From: Rhodospirillales bacterium
Lineage (GTDB): Bacteria > Pseudomonadota > Alphaproteobacteria > Micavibrionales > Micavibrionaceae
Assembly: GCA_020638155.1 (NCBI GenBank)
Contig: JACKJB010000002.1
Coordinates: 310,001-374,000, forward strand
Reading direction: 5' to 3'
Length of the DNA stretch: 64,000 nucleotides
Below are positions 42,163 through 50,417 of the stretch, piece by piece. The notes beneath the pieces were generated by a model, which searched no databases, had not been told where the DNA came from, and saw nothing but the letters and a program-made list of their open reading frames with translations. Positions within the stretch are counted from its first letter, which is position 1. Every line of letters starts with the position of its first letter. The position numbers and the translations under genes are program-made.

Positions 42163-42927
42163 TTATCGAATTTTAAGAACCGGGCGGATGAAAACCAGCC
42201 CGGCAAAGAACCCGCCGATATGCGCGGCCCAGGCGATGGGGCTGCCGTCCGGTCCGCCGAGCAGGCCGAAAACAAAAGACAGCCCGACCCATAATGCGGC
42301 GAAAGGCAGGATGCCGTAGCGGCCCGCCCCGAGACGGCCCTGGCTTTGCAGCATAATCAACACGGCAGCGAACAGGCCGCTGATCCCGCCGGAGGCGCCG
42401 ATCATGGTTTGCTGCGAAAACGGGGACAGGATAAAATGAAAGAGGCAGGCGGCCAGGCCGCAGGCGATAAACAGGATGACCATGCGTTTGCCGCCCATCC
42501 ATTGCTCGATCCCGGCACCGAAGGCGGCCAGCATCGCCGCATTCATGCCCAGATGCATCCAGCCGCCATGCAGGAACATATAGGTGAACGGCACGATCAA
42601 GGCGATCCAGCCGGGGAAATCACCGGTGTAATAGGCCGGTTTGAAACCAAAATGTTCATGGACCCAGTAAAGCTGCACTTCGTTGGTGAAAAGCGTTAAG
42701 GCCAGATGGATGCCGATGATCGCGATAAGCATGATTTTTGTCACCGGCGGCAGGTTAATCATGGGTTCGGCTTTGTTTGCCGCCTTATAGTCCTTGCGCC
42801 ACTGCTTTTCCTGTTCGCGGCGCATTTTATCGCGTTCGGCCAGAGTCGGGATACGGATGACATTGTCTGTCCGCTTTTCGTCAGGATCGTGGCCGTTACC
42901 GTTGTGTTTTTCGTCGTTCATGGGCAT
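42163..42927 (-). CDS. Rhomboid family intramembrane serine protease
   Basis: The 254-aa protein has a 60-residue charged cytosolic start and six membrane helices. The catalytic Ser179 is in GASGGISG and His236 in WAAHIGGFFAG; the rhomboid L1-loop/helix 2 motif HGGWMHLGMNAAMLAAFG is at 120-137. It cleaves transmembrane segments of other proteins within the membrane. It is convergent with hemY, with no obvious terminator between. A second possible start is Met3. Confidence 0.94.
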   Translation of the reverse strand: MPMNDEKHNGNGHDPDEKRTDNVIRIPTLAERDKMRREQEKQWRKDYKAANKAEPMINLPPVTKIMLIAIIGIHLALTLFTNEVQLYWVHEHFGFKPAYYTGDFPGWIALIVPFTYMFLHGGWMHLGMNAAMLAAFGAGIEQWMGGKRMVILFIACGLAACLFHFILSPFSQQTMIGASGGISGLFAAVLIMLQSQGRLGAGRYGILPFAALWVGLSFVFGLLGGPDGSPIAWAAHIGGFFAGLVFIRPVLKIR

Positions 42928-42974
42928 GATGATTTTCTAGACTTTTAAGGTTATAACAATTACAAGCTAAGTCC

Positions 42975-43403
42975 ATGAAAGAAATCCGCACACACGATAC
43001 GATTAACAGGCAACATGATGTCACCATGGGATCGGAAAAATCCTTTGGGATCGTGTTTGCTGTGGTGTTCGGCCTGATCGGCCTGTTTCCGCTTTTGCAT
43101 GGCGGTGATGTGCGGTTGTGGAGCATGACGGTCGCTGCGGTGTTTTTAGCGGCGGCATATGCGAAGCCCGACGTTCTGGCGCCTTTGAACAAATTGTGGT
43201 TCAAGCTGGGCCTGCTGCTGCATAAAATCGTCAGCCCGATTATTATGGGGGCGGTGTTTTTGCTTGGGGTTGTGCCGACGGGGCTGATCCGCCGAGCGAT
43301 GGGTAAGGATTCAATGCGTCTGAAAAAACCGGAAGGCGACACGTACTGGATTAAACGTGACCCGCCGGGGCCGGATGCTGAAAGTTATAAAAGACAGTTT
43401 TAA
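42975..43403 (+). CDS. SxtJ-family membrane protein
   Basis: The 142-aa protein has four hydrophobic segments (FGIVFAVVFGLIGLFPLL, WSMTVAAVFLAAAYA, LWFKLGLLLHKIVSPIIMGAVFLLGVV) and the conserved GLIRR and KRDPPGPDAESYKRQF end. This family accompanies carbamoyltransferases, as in the saxitoxin clusters, where SxtJ is of unknown function. It is 19 bases before the DUF5989 gene and heads a three-gene operon. Confidence 0.88.
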   Translation: MKEIRTHDTINRQHDVTMGSEKSFGIVFAVVFGLIGLFPLLHGGDVRLWSMTVAAVFLAAAYAKPDVLAPLNKLWFKLGLLLHKIVSPIIMGAVFLLGVVPTGLIRRAMGKDSMRLKKPEGDTYWIKRDPPGPDAESYKRQF

Positions 43404-43422
43404 GATATAGGAGTGATAAGCC

Positions 43423-43575
43423 ATGGGTGCTTTTGTCAGTGAACTTTGGGAATTTATGAAGGTCCGGAAAAAATTCTGGATGCTGCCGATGTTTATTATC
43501 CTTGTGCTGTTTGGCGGCCTGATTGTGCTGGCGAAGGGGTCTGCTGTGGCGCCGTTTATTTACACGGTATTCTGA
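43423..43575 (+). CDS. DUF5989-family small membrane protein, 50 aa
   Basis: This small frame starts GAFVSELWEFMKVRKKFWML and ends GSAVAPFIYTVF, with one membrane helix (FIILVLFGGLIVLA). These are the hallmarks of DUF5989, which sits with SxtJ and a carbamoyltransferase in many bacteria. AGGAGTG precedes the ATG. It ends five bases before the carbamoyltransferase start, so the trio is probably cotranscribed. Confidence 0.9.
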   Translation: MGAFVSELWEFMKVRKKFWMLPMFIILVLFGGLIVLAKGSAVAPFIYTVF

Positions 43576-43579
43576 TCCC

Positions 43580-45424
43580 ATGATTATTCTCGGCATATCG
43601 GCATTTTATCACGACAGCGCCGCCGCCCTGATCCAGGACGGCCGGATCATTGCCGCCGCGCAGGAAGAGCGTTTTACCCGGATCAAGCATGATCCGGCTT
43701 TCCCGGTGAATGCGGTGCAGTTCTGTCTTGAAACAGCCGGGGTTGACGGCAGCGCCGTTGACCATGTCGTGTTCTACGATAAGCCGTTTTTGAAATTCGA
43801 GCGGCTTTTGGAAACTTATGTTTCGTTCGCGCCGCGCGGGTTTAAGTCGTTCCAGATGGCGATTCCGTTGTGGCTGCAGGAAAAACTGTTCCAGAAAGAC
43901 CTGCTGGCCAAGGAGTTGAAGACTGCGCTGGGCGGAGAGAAAAAAGACTGGCTGCCGAAGCTGATGTTTACCGAGCATCACTTAAGTCATGCCGCGTCGG
44001 CGTTTTATCCTTCCCCGTTTGATGAGGCTGTCGTGCTGACGGCGGACGGTGTCGGGGAATGGACGACGACCTCTGCTGCGATCGGTAAGGGGAACAGCCT
44101 TGAGATTTTCAAAGAGCTTCATTTCCCGCATTCTCTGGGCCTGCTGTACTCGGCCTTTACTTATTATATCGGGATGAAGGTCAATTCCGGTGAATATAAG
44201 CTTATGGGCCTCGCCCCTTACGGGGAGCCGAAATATAAGGATTTGATTCTCGATAACCTGATTGATCTGAAGGATGACGGATCGTTCTGGCTGGATCAGA
44301 GCTATTTTGATTATGCGACCGGGCTGACGATGACGAACAAGAAGTTCGATGCGCTGTTCGGCCAGCCTGCGCGGACGCCGGAAACGGAATTAACCCAGTT
44401 CCATATGGATGTGGCGGCTTCGGTGCAGGAAGTGACCGAAGAAGCGATGTTACGCCTGGCCCGTTCGCTGGCGAAGGAAACCGGGATGAAAAACCTGTGC
44501 CTTGCCGGCGGGGTGGCGCTGAACTGCGTGGCGAATGGCAAGGTGCTGCGTGACGGCGCGTTCGAGAATATCTGGATCCAGCCTGCCGCCGGGGATGCTG
44601 GCGGTGCGCTGGGGGCGGCGCTTGCTGTCTGGCATGTCGTGCAGGGACAAAAGCGCACCGTGCAGACAAATCAGCGCGATGCGATGCAGGGCAGCTATCT
44701 CGGCCCTGAATTTTCACAGGAAGAGATCGAGCGGCGGTTAAAAATATGCGGTGCGAATTTCAAGATCGCCAATGATAACGAGCTGTTGGACCTGACGGTC
44801 AATGACATGATTGAAGAACGGGCGATCGGCTGGTTCCAGGGGCGGATGGAGTTCGGGCCGCGGGCATTGGGCGGGCGCTCGATCCTGGGCGATGCGCGTT
44901 CTGAGAAAATGCAGAAGACGCTGAATTTGCGGGTGAAGTACCGGGAATCTTTCCGGCCGTTCGCGCCGTCCGTATTGCGCGAAGATGTGGCGGACTGGTT
45001 CGAAATGGATAATGACAGCCCGTATATGCTGCTGGTCGCCGATGTCGCCAAAGACCGCCAGCGGGAAATGAGCGCTGCAGAGAAAGAGCTGTTCGGGATC
45101 GAAAAGCTTAATATCAAGCGCTCCGACATTCCGGCTGTGACCCATGTCGATTATTCGGCGCGGGTGCAGACGGTGCATGCCGATACTAACCCGAAATACC
45201 ACGCGCTGATTAGCCGCTTTAAAGATAAAACCGGCTGCCCGGTTGTGGTGAATACCAGCTTTAACGTGCGCGGCGAGCCGATCGTCTGCACACCGGAAGA
45301 TGCGTTCCGCTGCTTTATGGGATCGGATATTGAAACGCTGGTGGTCGGGAACTGTTATCTTCGCAAGGAAGACCAGGATATGAAGCTGCGCAAGGACTAT
45401 AAAGACGCCTTCGAACTGGACTAA
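43580..45424 (+). CDS. Carbamoyltransferase (NodU/CmcH/SxtI family)
   Basis: The ATG at 43580 gives 614 aa. The N-terminal ASKHA-type domain starts ILGISAFYHDSAAALIQDG, with the metal-binding HHLSHAASAFYPSPF block and VVLTADGVGEW. The C-terminal YrdC-like domain contains MEFGPRALGGRSILGDARS and FRPFAPSVL. The enzyme uses carbamoyl phosphate and ATP to carbamoylate a hydroxyl group; acceptors include Nod-factor sugars, antibiotics and saxitoxin precursors. Here the acceptor may be a surface sugar, given the nearby polysaccharide genes, but this is inference. Confidence 0.93.
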   Translation: MIILGISAFYHDSAAALIQDGRIIAAAQEERFTRIKHDPAFPVNAVQFCLETAGVDGSAVDHVVFYDKPFLKFERLLETYVSFAPRGFKSFQMAIPLWLQEKLFQKDLLAKELKTALGGEKKDWLPKLMFTEHHLSHAASAFYPSPFDEAVVLTADGVGEWTTTSAAIGKGNSLEIFKELHFPHSLGLLYSAFTYYIGMKVNSGEYKLMGLAPYGEPKYKDLILDNLIDLKDDGSFWLDQSYFDYATGLTMTNKKFDALFGQPARTPETELTQFHMDVAASVQEVTEEAMLRLARSLAKETGMKNLCLAGGVALNCVANGKVLRDGAFENIWIQPAAGDAGGALGAALAVWHVVQGQKRTVQTNQRDAMQGSYLGPEFSQEEIERRLKICGANFKIANDNELLDLTVNDMIEERAIGWFQGRMEFGPRALGGRSILGDARSEKMQKTLNLRVKYRESFRPFAPSVLREDVADWFEMDNDSPYMLLVADVAKDRQREMSAAEKELFGIEKLNIKRSDIPAVTHVDYSARVQTVHADTNPKYHALISRFKDKTGCPVVVNTSFNVRGEPIVCTPEDAFRCFMGSDIETLVVGNCYLRKEDQDMKLRKDYKDAFELD

Positions 45425-45431
45425 TTGAACC

Positions 45432-45454
45432 ATAACCAGCCAAAGGCTGGTTAT
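45432..45454. terminator. Perfect 10-bp hairpin between carbamoyltransferase and hicA
   Basis: ATAACCAGCC, loop AAA, GGCTGGTTAT. It lies between convergent genes and abuts the hicA stop codon. A clear T-run is lacking, so termination strength is uncertain. Confidence 0.6.
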
Positions 45455-45651
45455 CACACCTTTTCGTCAATTCCGGCATCTTTCAAAGTGCTATTTGCCG
45501 TGTGTCGTGACTTTAGGATTTTGTCTACAGTGAACGGTTTAGGCGCTAAAGGGCTGACCCATATCTCATGGTCACCCTTGCCATTTCTATGGAATGAACA
45601 TCCGTGTCTTTCTAAGATTTCTACTACTTGCCTGTAGTATCCCTTAGCCAC
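45454..45651 (-). CDS. hicA: HicA-type toxin, 65 aa
   Basis: The mRNA-interferase fold of the HicA family is seen: YYRQVVEILERHGCSFHRNG, KGDHEIWVSP with the catalytic His (GDHEIW), and PFTVDKILKSRHTANSTLKD. HicA cleaves mRNA when free of antitoxin. It overlaps the upstream antitoxin gene by eight bases. The antitoxin-first order differs from the usual hicA-hicB order. Confidence 0.9.
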   Translation of the reverse strand: MAKGYYRQVVEILERHGCSFHRNGKGDHEIWVSPLAPKPFTVDKILKSRHTANSTLKDAGIDEKV

Positions 45652-45889
45652 AAGCTATTGCCTCTGGAGACACAAAAAAGGATTGCGGATCAAATAAAAA
45701 ACCGCGTGATTTTTCTTCTTCCAGTTGCAATAAATCCATAGCGCAAGCCAAAACTTTTTCGCGCAACAAAGGTAATGTTTCGGCTTCTGTGTTAAGACCG
45801 TAAATGTCATCGCTATGAGCGACAAAGACTTGTGCTTCATCGTCCCACATAACTGCAATTCTGTACGGTTTTTCTGACATACCTAACAT
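45644..45889 (-). CDS. HicB-like antitoxin (DUF1902 type), 81 aa
   Basis: The sequence starts YRIAVMWDDEAQVFVAHSDD and continues GLNTEAETLPLLREKVLACA, which matches the short DUF1902/HicB-like fold: an RNase H-like strand-rich domain with no attached DNA-binding domain visible. GGAGG six bases before the ATG at 45889 fixes the start. It neutralises the neighbouring HicA toxin and may regulate its own promoter. Confidence 0.85.
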   Translation of the reverse strand: MLGMSEKPYRIAVMWDDEAQVFVAHSDDIYGLNTEAETLPLLREKVLACAMDLLQLEEEKSRGFLFDPQSFFVSPEAIACG

Positions 45890-46073
45890 TATAAACCTCC
45901 AATACTGAATAGAATCTTAACCAAAACCCACCTTTACGGGCAAATCCATGGTAAAAACGCAACTGTTATAGAGTGGCTAGAATATGGTGCAAACACTTAA
46001 TCATGTCAAATTCATAGTACATTACTAACGACCGCCATGATAGGGCCATTCTGAAAACGGCTGGCAATTTATA

Positions 46074-46118
46074 TAACACCAAATAAATTGACATAACTTC
46101 ATCTTGGTGTTACATAAT
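46074..46118 (+). promoter_or_regulatory. Promoter with overlapping inverted repeat, upstream of the tandem membrane family
   Basis: TTGACA (46088-46093) and TACATA (46111-46116) are 17 bases apart. A perfect 9-bp inverted repeat, TAACACCAA (46074-46082) and TTGGTGTTA (46104-46112), surrounds the -35 box and covers the spacer and start of the -10. This suggests control by a repressor. The Shine-Dalgarno GAGGGAG lies before the ATG at 46152. Confidence 0.65.
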
Positions 46119-46151
46119 GCCTCAGATTTCCAATGCTGAGGGAGAATTTTC

Positions 46152-46508
46152 ATGGATAAAGAAGTGATTAAAGACGGGTTGAGCGCTGTTTTTGCCGATG
46201 TCGTGCGGATGCCCTGGCGGCTGGGTAAGCGGGCCTATGACATTGCAATTAAAGACGATCCGGACGATCAGGTGTTCGGTTATGTGATGGCTGGGGCTAT
46301 GCAGGTGCCGGGGCTTTATGTCGGTGCTAATTTTGCAGCGGTGACAGGATCTGTTGTGTTCGGCGCTTTGGCAGGAATTGCTTCTTATTTCTCCACGACA
46401 GCGGGACTGGGTGCGGTTGTAAGCATGGGGAACGAAAAGAATGCCGTCAGGTTGTGGCCCCAGACCCGTGCTTTTGCCTTGTCTATCCGGGAAACTCCGA
46501 AACCTTAG
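46152..46508 (+). CDS. Small hydrophobic protein, tandem family member 1
   Basis: The 118-aa protein starts MDKEVIKDGLSAVFADVVRM and has two Gly/Ala-rich hydrophobic segments (VFGYVMAGAMQVPGLYVG, SVVFGALAGIASYFSTTAG). The N-terminus shares the K-x-G-L/I-x-A-x-x-x-D-V-x-x-x-P pattern with the two genes that follow. Probably inner-membrane. The family is not recognised. Confidence 0.65.
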   Translation: MDKEVIKDGLSAVFADVVRMPWRLGKRAYDIAIKDDPDDQVFGYVMAGAMQVPGLYVGANFAAVTGSVVFGALAGIASYFSTTAGLGAVVSMGNEKNAVRLWPQTRAFALSIRETPKP

Positions 46509-46528
46509 AACGCGAAAGGAACGGCGTT

Positions 46529-46876
46529 ATGAAGGAATGGCTTACAAAAAAAGGAATTCTGGCGGTGTGTTTTGATGTCGCCGCCCAGCCTGTCAATGTT
46601 GCCGCGGCGTTCTACAAAGCGGGATGTTGTAACCGTAAGTCCGGATTTGGCGTGATGATGGCGATGTATTCGCAAACGCCTTCTTTGCTGGTGGGGATTC
46701 CCGCCGCTTTGTTATTCAATCCTGTTGCGGGTATGGCTGCTTATATCGCTGCCAGTCATGTAACGGCGGCTATTGGCCGGGGGGGCTGTAATATGCCTGC
46801 CCGCGAATTCTGGCCGAACTGTAATGACTATTCTGAAAGTTTAAAGACAGCAAAACCCCCGGAGCCGGGACGGTAA
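46529..46876 (+). CDS. Small hydrophobic protein, tandem family member 2
   Basis: With the ATG at 46529 (GAAAGGA upstream) the protein has 115 aa. It starts MKEWLTKKGILAVCFDVAAQ, the same N-terminal module as its neighbours, followed by hydrophobic stretches (SLLVGIPAALLFNPVAGMAA). It has several Cys residues (CC, GGC, NC) not found in member 1. It lies 20 bases after member 1. Confidence 0.65.
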   Translation: MKEWLTKKGILAVCFDVAAQPVNVAAAFYKAGCCNRKSGFGVMMAMYSQTPSLLVGIPAALLFNPVAGMAAYIAASHVTAAIGRGGCNMPAREFWPNCNDYSESLKTAKPPEPGR

Positions 46877-46900
46877 CTTTTTTGATAAGGAGTATAAATA

Positions 46901-47230
46901 ATGTCTAAATGGTTGAGTAAAGGTGGGCTGAGCGCGATTGCCAAGGATGTTTTTGGGGCACCTGTAAATTTCAGCAAGACGATTTATAATGCGGAATGTA
47001 AAGAGAATCTTGCTTTTGCCAGATTTATTTCTGTCGGAGCGCACTTGCCAGCGGCTTTCTCTGCTGTTTCTGTTGGGACGGCATTCGGGCCTGTTGCCGG
47101 AGCGGCAACGTTTATGGCGCTTACCAATGCTTTTTCCTTTCTGTTTAGTGAAGGGGAACCTAATGCGAAAGGGTCCTTTTATCCGGCAATCACGGCCCAT
47201 GCAGCGAAAAACGCACCTGCCGTAAAATAA
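46901..47230 (+). CDS. Small hydrophobic protein, tandem family member 3
   Basis: The 109-aa protein starts MSKWLSKGGLSAIAKDVFGA and has the same layout as members 1 and 2, with a hydrophobic middle (AFSAVSVGTAFGPVAGAATF). AAGGAG precedes the ATG. The three are in one direction, 20-24 bases apart, downstream of a single promoter. Confidence 0.65.
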   Translation: MSKWLSKGGLSAIAKDVFGAPVNFSKTIYNAECKENLAFARFISVGAHLPAAFSAVSVGTAFGPVAGAATFMALTNAFSFLFSEGEPNAKGSFYPAITAHAAKNAPAVK

Positions 47231-47310
47231 CCTGACCGCAGCGCACAAAATTCTGCGCTTGCTTATAAGAAGCCTCCTGCCTATTTTCTAGGGTCTATGA
47301 TGTCTGTTTG

Positions 47311-47455
47311 GCGTCATACCCGCGGCGCGGTAAAAGCCGCGCTAAAACAGCGGGTATCCAGAAAAAAGGCAGCGCGCAAGACGCGCTGGCATTTATGGAC
47401 CCCCGCCGATCAGTTTGCCTTGGCGATGCCAAGTCTCACCGCGGGGGTGACGATG
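47311..47455. repeat. Nested intergenic palindromic repeat before the aminotransferase gene
   Basis: Outer ends CGTCATACCCGC and GCGGGGGTGACG, inner pairs ATACCCGC/GCGGGTAT (47316-47323 with 47350-47357), GCGCGG/CCGCGC, ACCCCCGC/GCGGGGGT and CTTGGC/GCCAAG make a multi-hairpin element. It lies inside an upstream extension of the aminotransferase frame, but the Shine-Dalgarno at the internal ATG shows it is not coding. Confidence 0.75.
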
Positions 47456-47491
47456 GCGGGACGTTCTTGGGCAATACAGGAGGCTTTTTCA

Positions 47492-48829
47492 ATGGGATAC
47501 GATTTTACCACTGCTGCGAACTCAATGGATGAATTCTGGATGCCGTTCACGCCGATGCGGTATTTTAAAGAGCATCCGCGCGTGGTTGTCCGCAGTGAAG
47601 GCATGTATTATTACGACAGTGAAGGCAAAGAGATCCTCGACGGGATTGCCGGGCTGTGGTGCGTGAATGCCGGGCACAATAATCCCAGGGTCAAAGAGGC
47701 CATTACCGCGCAGCTTGATGCGCTCGATTATGTTTCTAATTTCCAGTACGGCCATCCGACTGCGTTTAAGGCTGCTTCGCGTTTATGCGCGGTGATGCCG
47801 GATGCGTATAATCATGTGTTCTTTTCCAATTCCGGGTCCGAGGCGGTGGAAACGGCGCTGAAGATTGCGCTGTCTTACCACCGGATGCGCGGGGACGGGA
47901 CGCGGCGTGTGCTGATCGGGCGGGAGCGCAGCTATCACGGGGTGAATTTCGGCGGCATGTCGGTCGGCGGGATTCCTTATGTGCGCTCGACCTTCGGCCA
48001 GCTTTTGCCGGATGTGGCGCATATGCCGCATACGCATGATATGGACCGCAATGCGTTCTCGCGCGGCTTGCCGGACTGGGGGGTACATCTGGCGGACGAG
48101 CTGGAAGAGATGATTTACATGCATGGCGAAGAAAATGTCGCTGCCGTGATTATCGAGCCTGTGGCCGGATCGACCGGGATTTTGCCGCCGCCTAAAGGCT
48201 ATCTGGAAAAGCTGCGCGCGATTTGTGATGCGCATGGGATCCTGCTGATTTTCGATGAGGTCGTGACCGGGTTCGGGCGGCTGGGGCACATGTCGGCGGT
48301 CGATTATTTCGGGGTGCAGCCGGATATCATTACGATGGCCAAGGGCTTATCGAACGGGACGGTCCCTGCCGGGGCGACCTTTGTAACCGATGAGATTTAC
48401 AACGCGTTTATGACCGGGCCGAAAGAAGCGATCGAACTGATGCACGGTTATACTTATTCCGGTCACCCGCTGGCGGCGGCGGCGATTATCGGGACGCTGG
48501 ATGCGATCCAGGACGATCATATCCTTGAGAATGCGCGCAAGATGGAAGGGCCGCTGGAAAATGCTGTGCATACGCTCAAAGACAAGCCGCATGTTGTCGA
48601 TATCCGCAATATCGGGACGATGGCGGCGATACAGCTTGAAGACTATCACGATCATGACGATGCGGCGAAATATGCGCGCGATGTGTCGTGGGAGCTGTTC
48701 CGGCGCGGGGTGATGGTGCGCTATTCCGGGGTGAACCTGCAAATATGCCCTCCACTGATTATGAATGAAGGGCATATCGATCAAATCGTAACGTCAATCG
48801 GCGAAGTGCTGGACGCGCAGGCGGCCTGA
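47492..48829 (+). CDS. Omega-amino acid:pyruvate aminotransferase (class III, PLP)
   Basis: CAGGAGG eight bases before the ATG at 47492 sets the start; the product has 445 aa. Class III features: WMPFTPMRYFKEHPR, GLWCVNAGHNNP, SGSEAVETALKIA, the IFDEVVTGFGRLG motif with the PLP-binding Asp, and Lys284 in MAKGLSNGTVPAGA. It transfers the amino group of beta-alanine or a similar omega-amino acid to pyruvate. It is unlinked to its neighbours. Confidence 0.9.
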   Translation: MGYDFTTAANSMDEFWMPFTPMRYFKEHPRVVVRSEGMYYYDSEGKEILDGIAGLWCVNAGHNNPRVKEAITAQLDALDYVSNFQYGHPTAFKAASRLCAVMPDAYNHVFFSNSGSEAVETALKIALSYHRMRGDGTRRVLIGRERSYHGVNFGGMSVGGIPYVRSTFGQLLPDVAHMPHTHDMDRNAFSRGLPDWGVHLADELEEMIYMHGEENVAAVIIEPVAGSTGILPPPKGYLEKLRAICDAHGILLIFDEVVTGFGRLGHMSAVDYFGVQPDIITMAKGLSNGTVPAGATFVTDEIYNAFMTGPKEAIELMHGYTYSGHPLAAAAIIGTLDAIQDDHILENARKMEGPLENAVHTLKDKPHVVDIRNIGTMAAIQLEDYHDHDDAAKYARDVSWELFRRGVMVRYSGVNLQICPPLIMNEGHIDQIVTSIGEVLDAQAA

Positions 48830-48830
48830 T

Positions 48831-49130
48831 TTATTTGACTTTGGCTGCCGGTGGTGCTTCGACACCGAACATATCCGCGCCTTGATATTTGTATTGCGCA
48901 TTTTCATTGCCTTTAGGCTCCAGTCCGCCGCTTGGCGTAGCAATGGTGTTGGCTGTTAAGGCATTTACCGGGCGGGCAACGCCTTCTTCGGCGGCTTTGC
49001 CAATCATGCCGGCCAGGTGGTTTACACCTTCTGCGCCAAGGTCTTTGCCCATGACGACAGCCGCTGTTGCGGTCGCTTCTACCGGGGTGCTGCCGACGGC
49101 GGCTGATCCAAACTGTTTTACCGGGCTCAT
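48831..49130 (-). CDS. Hypothetical protein, 99 aa
   Basis: This protein is rich in Ala and Gly (VGSTPVEATATAAVVMGKDL, EEGVARPVNALTAN) with no clear membrane helix. It overlaps the gene at 49127 by four bases, indicating coupling. No domain was recognised. Confidence 0.55.
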   Translation of the reverse strand: MSPVKQFGSAAVGSTPVEATATAAVVMGKDLGAEGVNHLAGMIGKAAEEGVARPVNALTANTIATPSGGLEPKGNENAQYKYQGADMFGVEAPPAAKVK

Positions 49131-49441
49131 GATTTACCCCCTTTACCTTTTGCTTTTGTCTCTTTGTTGTTCTTGCTGTCCGGTTCGCCGACATTCAGTT
49201 CGATGAAGGTCGGGGACTGGAAGCTAAGCGGGTATTTTTTCAGCTCTTTGGCCGGCAGGTCGCGCCCGCTTAAGCCCGCTTTGATTTCTACCCTGATTTT
49301 ATCGGGATCGCGCCAGTCATAGACGATACAGTGACTTTTATATTCGCCGGGTTGCGGCAGCTTTTTGACTACGCGCTTGCCGGGATATAACGGTTCGTCC
49401 AGACCGCATGTTTCCAGGAACTCTTCGATATTAACTTGCAT
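49127..49441 (-). CDS. Hypothetical protein, 104 aa
   Basis: I chose the ATG at 49441 with GGAG eight bases upstream; a GTG at 49450 is possible. The sequence MQVNIEEFLETCGLDEPLYP continues with SHCIVYDWRDPDKIRVEIKA and a Lys-rich tail. Soluble; no recognised family. It precedes the 99-aa gene in one operon. Confidence 0.6.
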   Translation of the reverse strand: MQVNIEEFLETCGLDEPLYPGKRVVKKLPQPGEYKSHCIVYDWRDPDKIRVEIKAGLSGRDLPAKELKKYPLSFQSPTFIELNVGEPDSKNNKETKAKGKGGKS

Positions 49442-49607
49442 GTTACACACTCCGCTTTGCTTGCCGTTTATCCGGTTTCTATTTTACGAAATTGAGTTCA
49501 TAATCGCTCCAAAAGCTTAAAAAAGGTTTAAGGAATCATTTTCTTTTGAAAAACTTTCATGTTTATTAGATTTTCTAAGGAATACAGGCTTTTATGCGGA
49601 GCTGATT

Positions 49608-50417
49608 TTGACGGTATCATTACTTTTTCTGCTGGTGGCGACGGGTGCCCTGGCCGGATTTTTATCCGGGCTGATGGGGATCGGCGGCGGGATTGTGCTG
49701 GTGCCGGGGCTTTATTACGGGCTGAGCGCGCTGGGTTATGACCCTTCTGGCCTGATGCATCTGGTTGTAGGAACGTCGCTGGCGATTATGGCGCCGACGG
49801 GTTTTTCTTCGGCGCGGGCACATTGGAAGCGGGGCGCGGTTGACAAGACGCTTTTGAAAAATATCGGCCTCGGGATTTTAGCGGGTGTTGGTGTGGGGAC
49901 AGTGCTGGCGCATTATGTTTCCGGTGAAGGGCTGCGGGCGTTTTTTGCCGTGGCGTTGATGGGGCTGGCGCTTTTGATGCTGAGCAATCCTGCGCGTTAT
50001 GCTTTCCGCGATACTGTGCCGGGGCAGCCATGGAGCGGGCTATTCGGTGCGTGTGTCGGCACGATATCGACCTTGATGGGGATCGGCGGGGCAGTAATGA
50101 ATGTCCCGTTTATGAGCCTGTGCCGCGTACCGATGCATAAGGCCGTAGGCACGGCGGCGGCGCTGGGGCTGTTTATTTCCGTGCCGGGCCTGATTGGATT
50201 TATGGTCATCGGCTGGGAGGCTGAAGGACTGCCGCCTTTGTCTTTCGGCTACGTGAATGCACTGGCATGGGCGGTGATTGTGCCGTTCAGCGTTATGATC
50301 GCGCCGCTGGGGGCGCATGTAGCGCATAGCCTGCCGGTCGAGAAATTGCGGCGGGTGTTCGCTTTTTTCCTGATGATTTTGGCGTTGCGGATGCTGTACG
50401 AGGTTTTCCATGGTTGA
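49608..50417 (+). CDS. TauE/SafE-family permease
   Basis: The 269-aa protein has about eight membrane helices and the duplicated motif GLMGIGGGIVLVPGL ... TLMGIGGAVMNVPFM, typical of TauE/SafE sulfite or organosulfur exporters. The start codon is TTG with GGAG close upstream; no ATG lies near the family start. Its end overlaps the next gene by eight bases, so it heads the polysaccharide operon. The substrate is unknown. Confidence 0.9.
   Translation: MTVSLLFLLVATGALAGFLSGLMGIGGGIVLVPGLYYGLSALGYDPSGLMHLVVGTSLAIMAPTGFSSARAHWKRGAVDKTLLKNIGLGILAGVGVGTVLAHYVSGEGLRAFFAVALMGLALLMLSNPARYAFRDTVPGQPWSGLFGACVGTISTLMGIGGAVMNVPFMSLCRVPMHKAVGTAAALGLFISVPGLIGFMVIGWEAEGLPPLSFGYVNALAWAVIVPFSVMIAPLGAHVAHSLPVEKLRRVFAFFLMILALRMLYEVFHG

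Noticed and set aside
47297..47491. N-terminal extension of the aminotransferase
   Set aside because: The extension consists of a palindromic repeat element, and CAGGAGG stands before the internal ATG at 47492.
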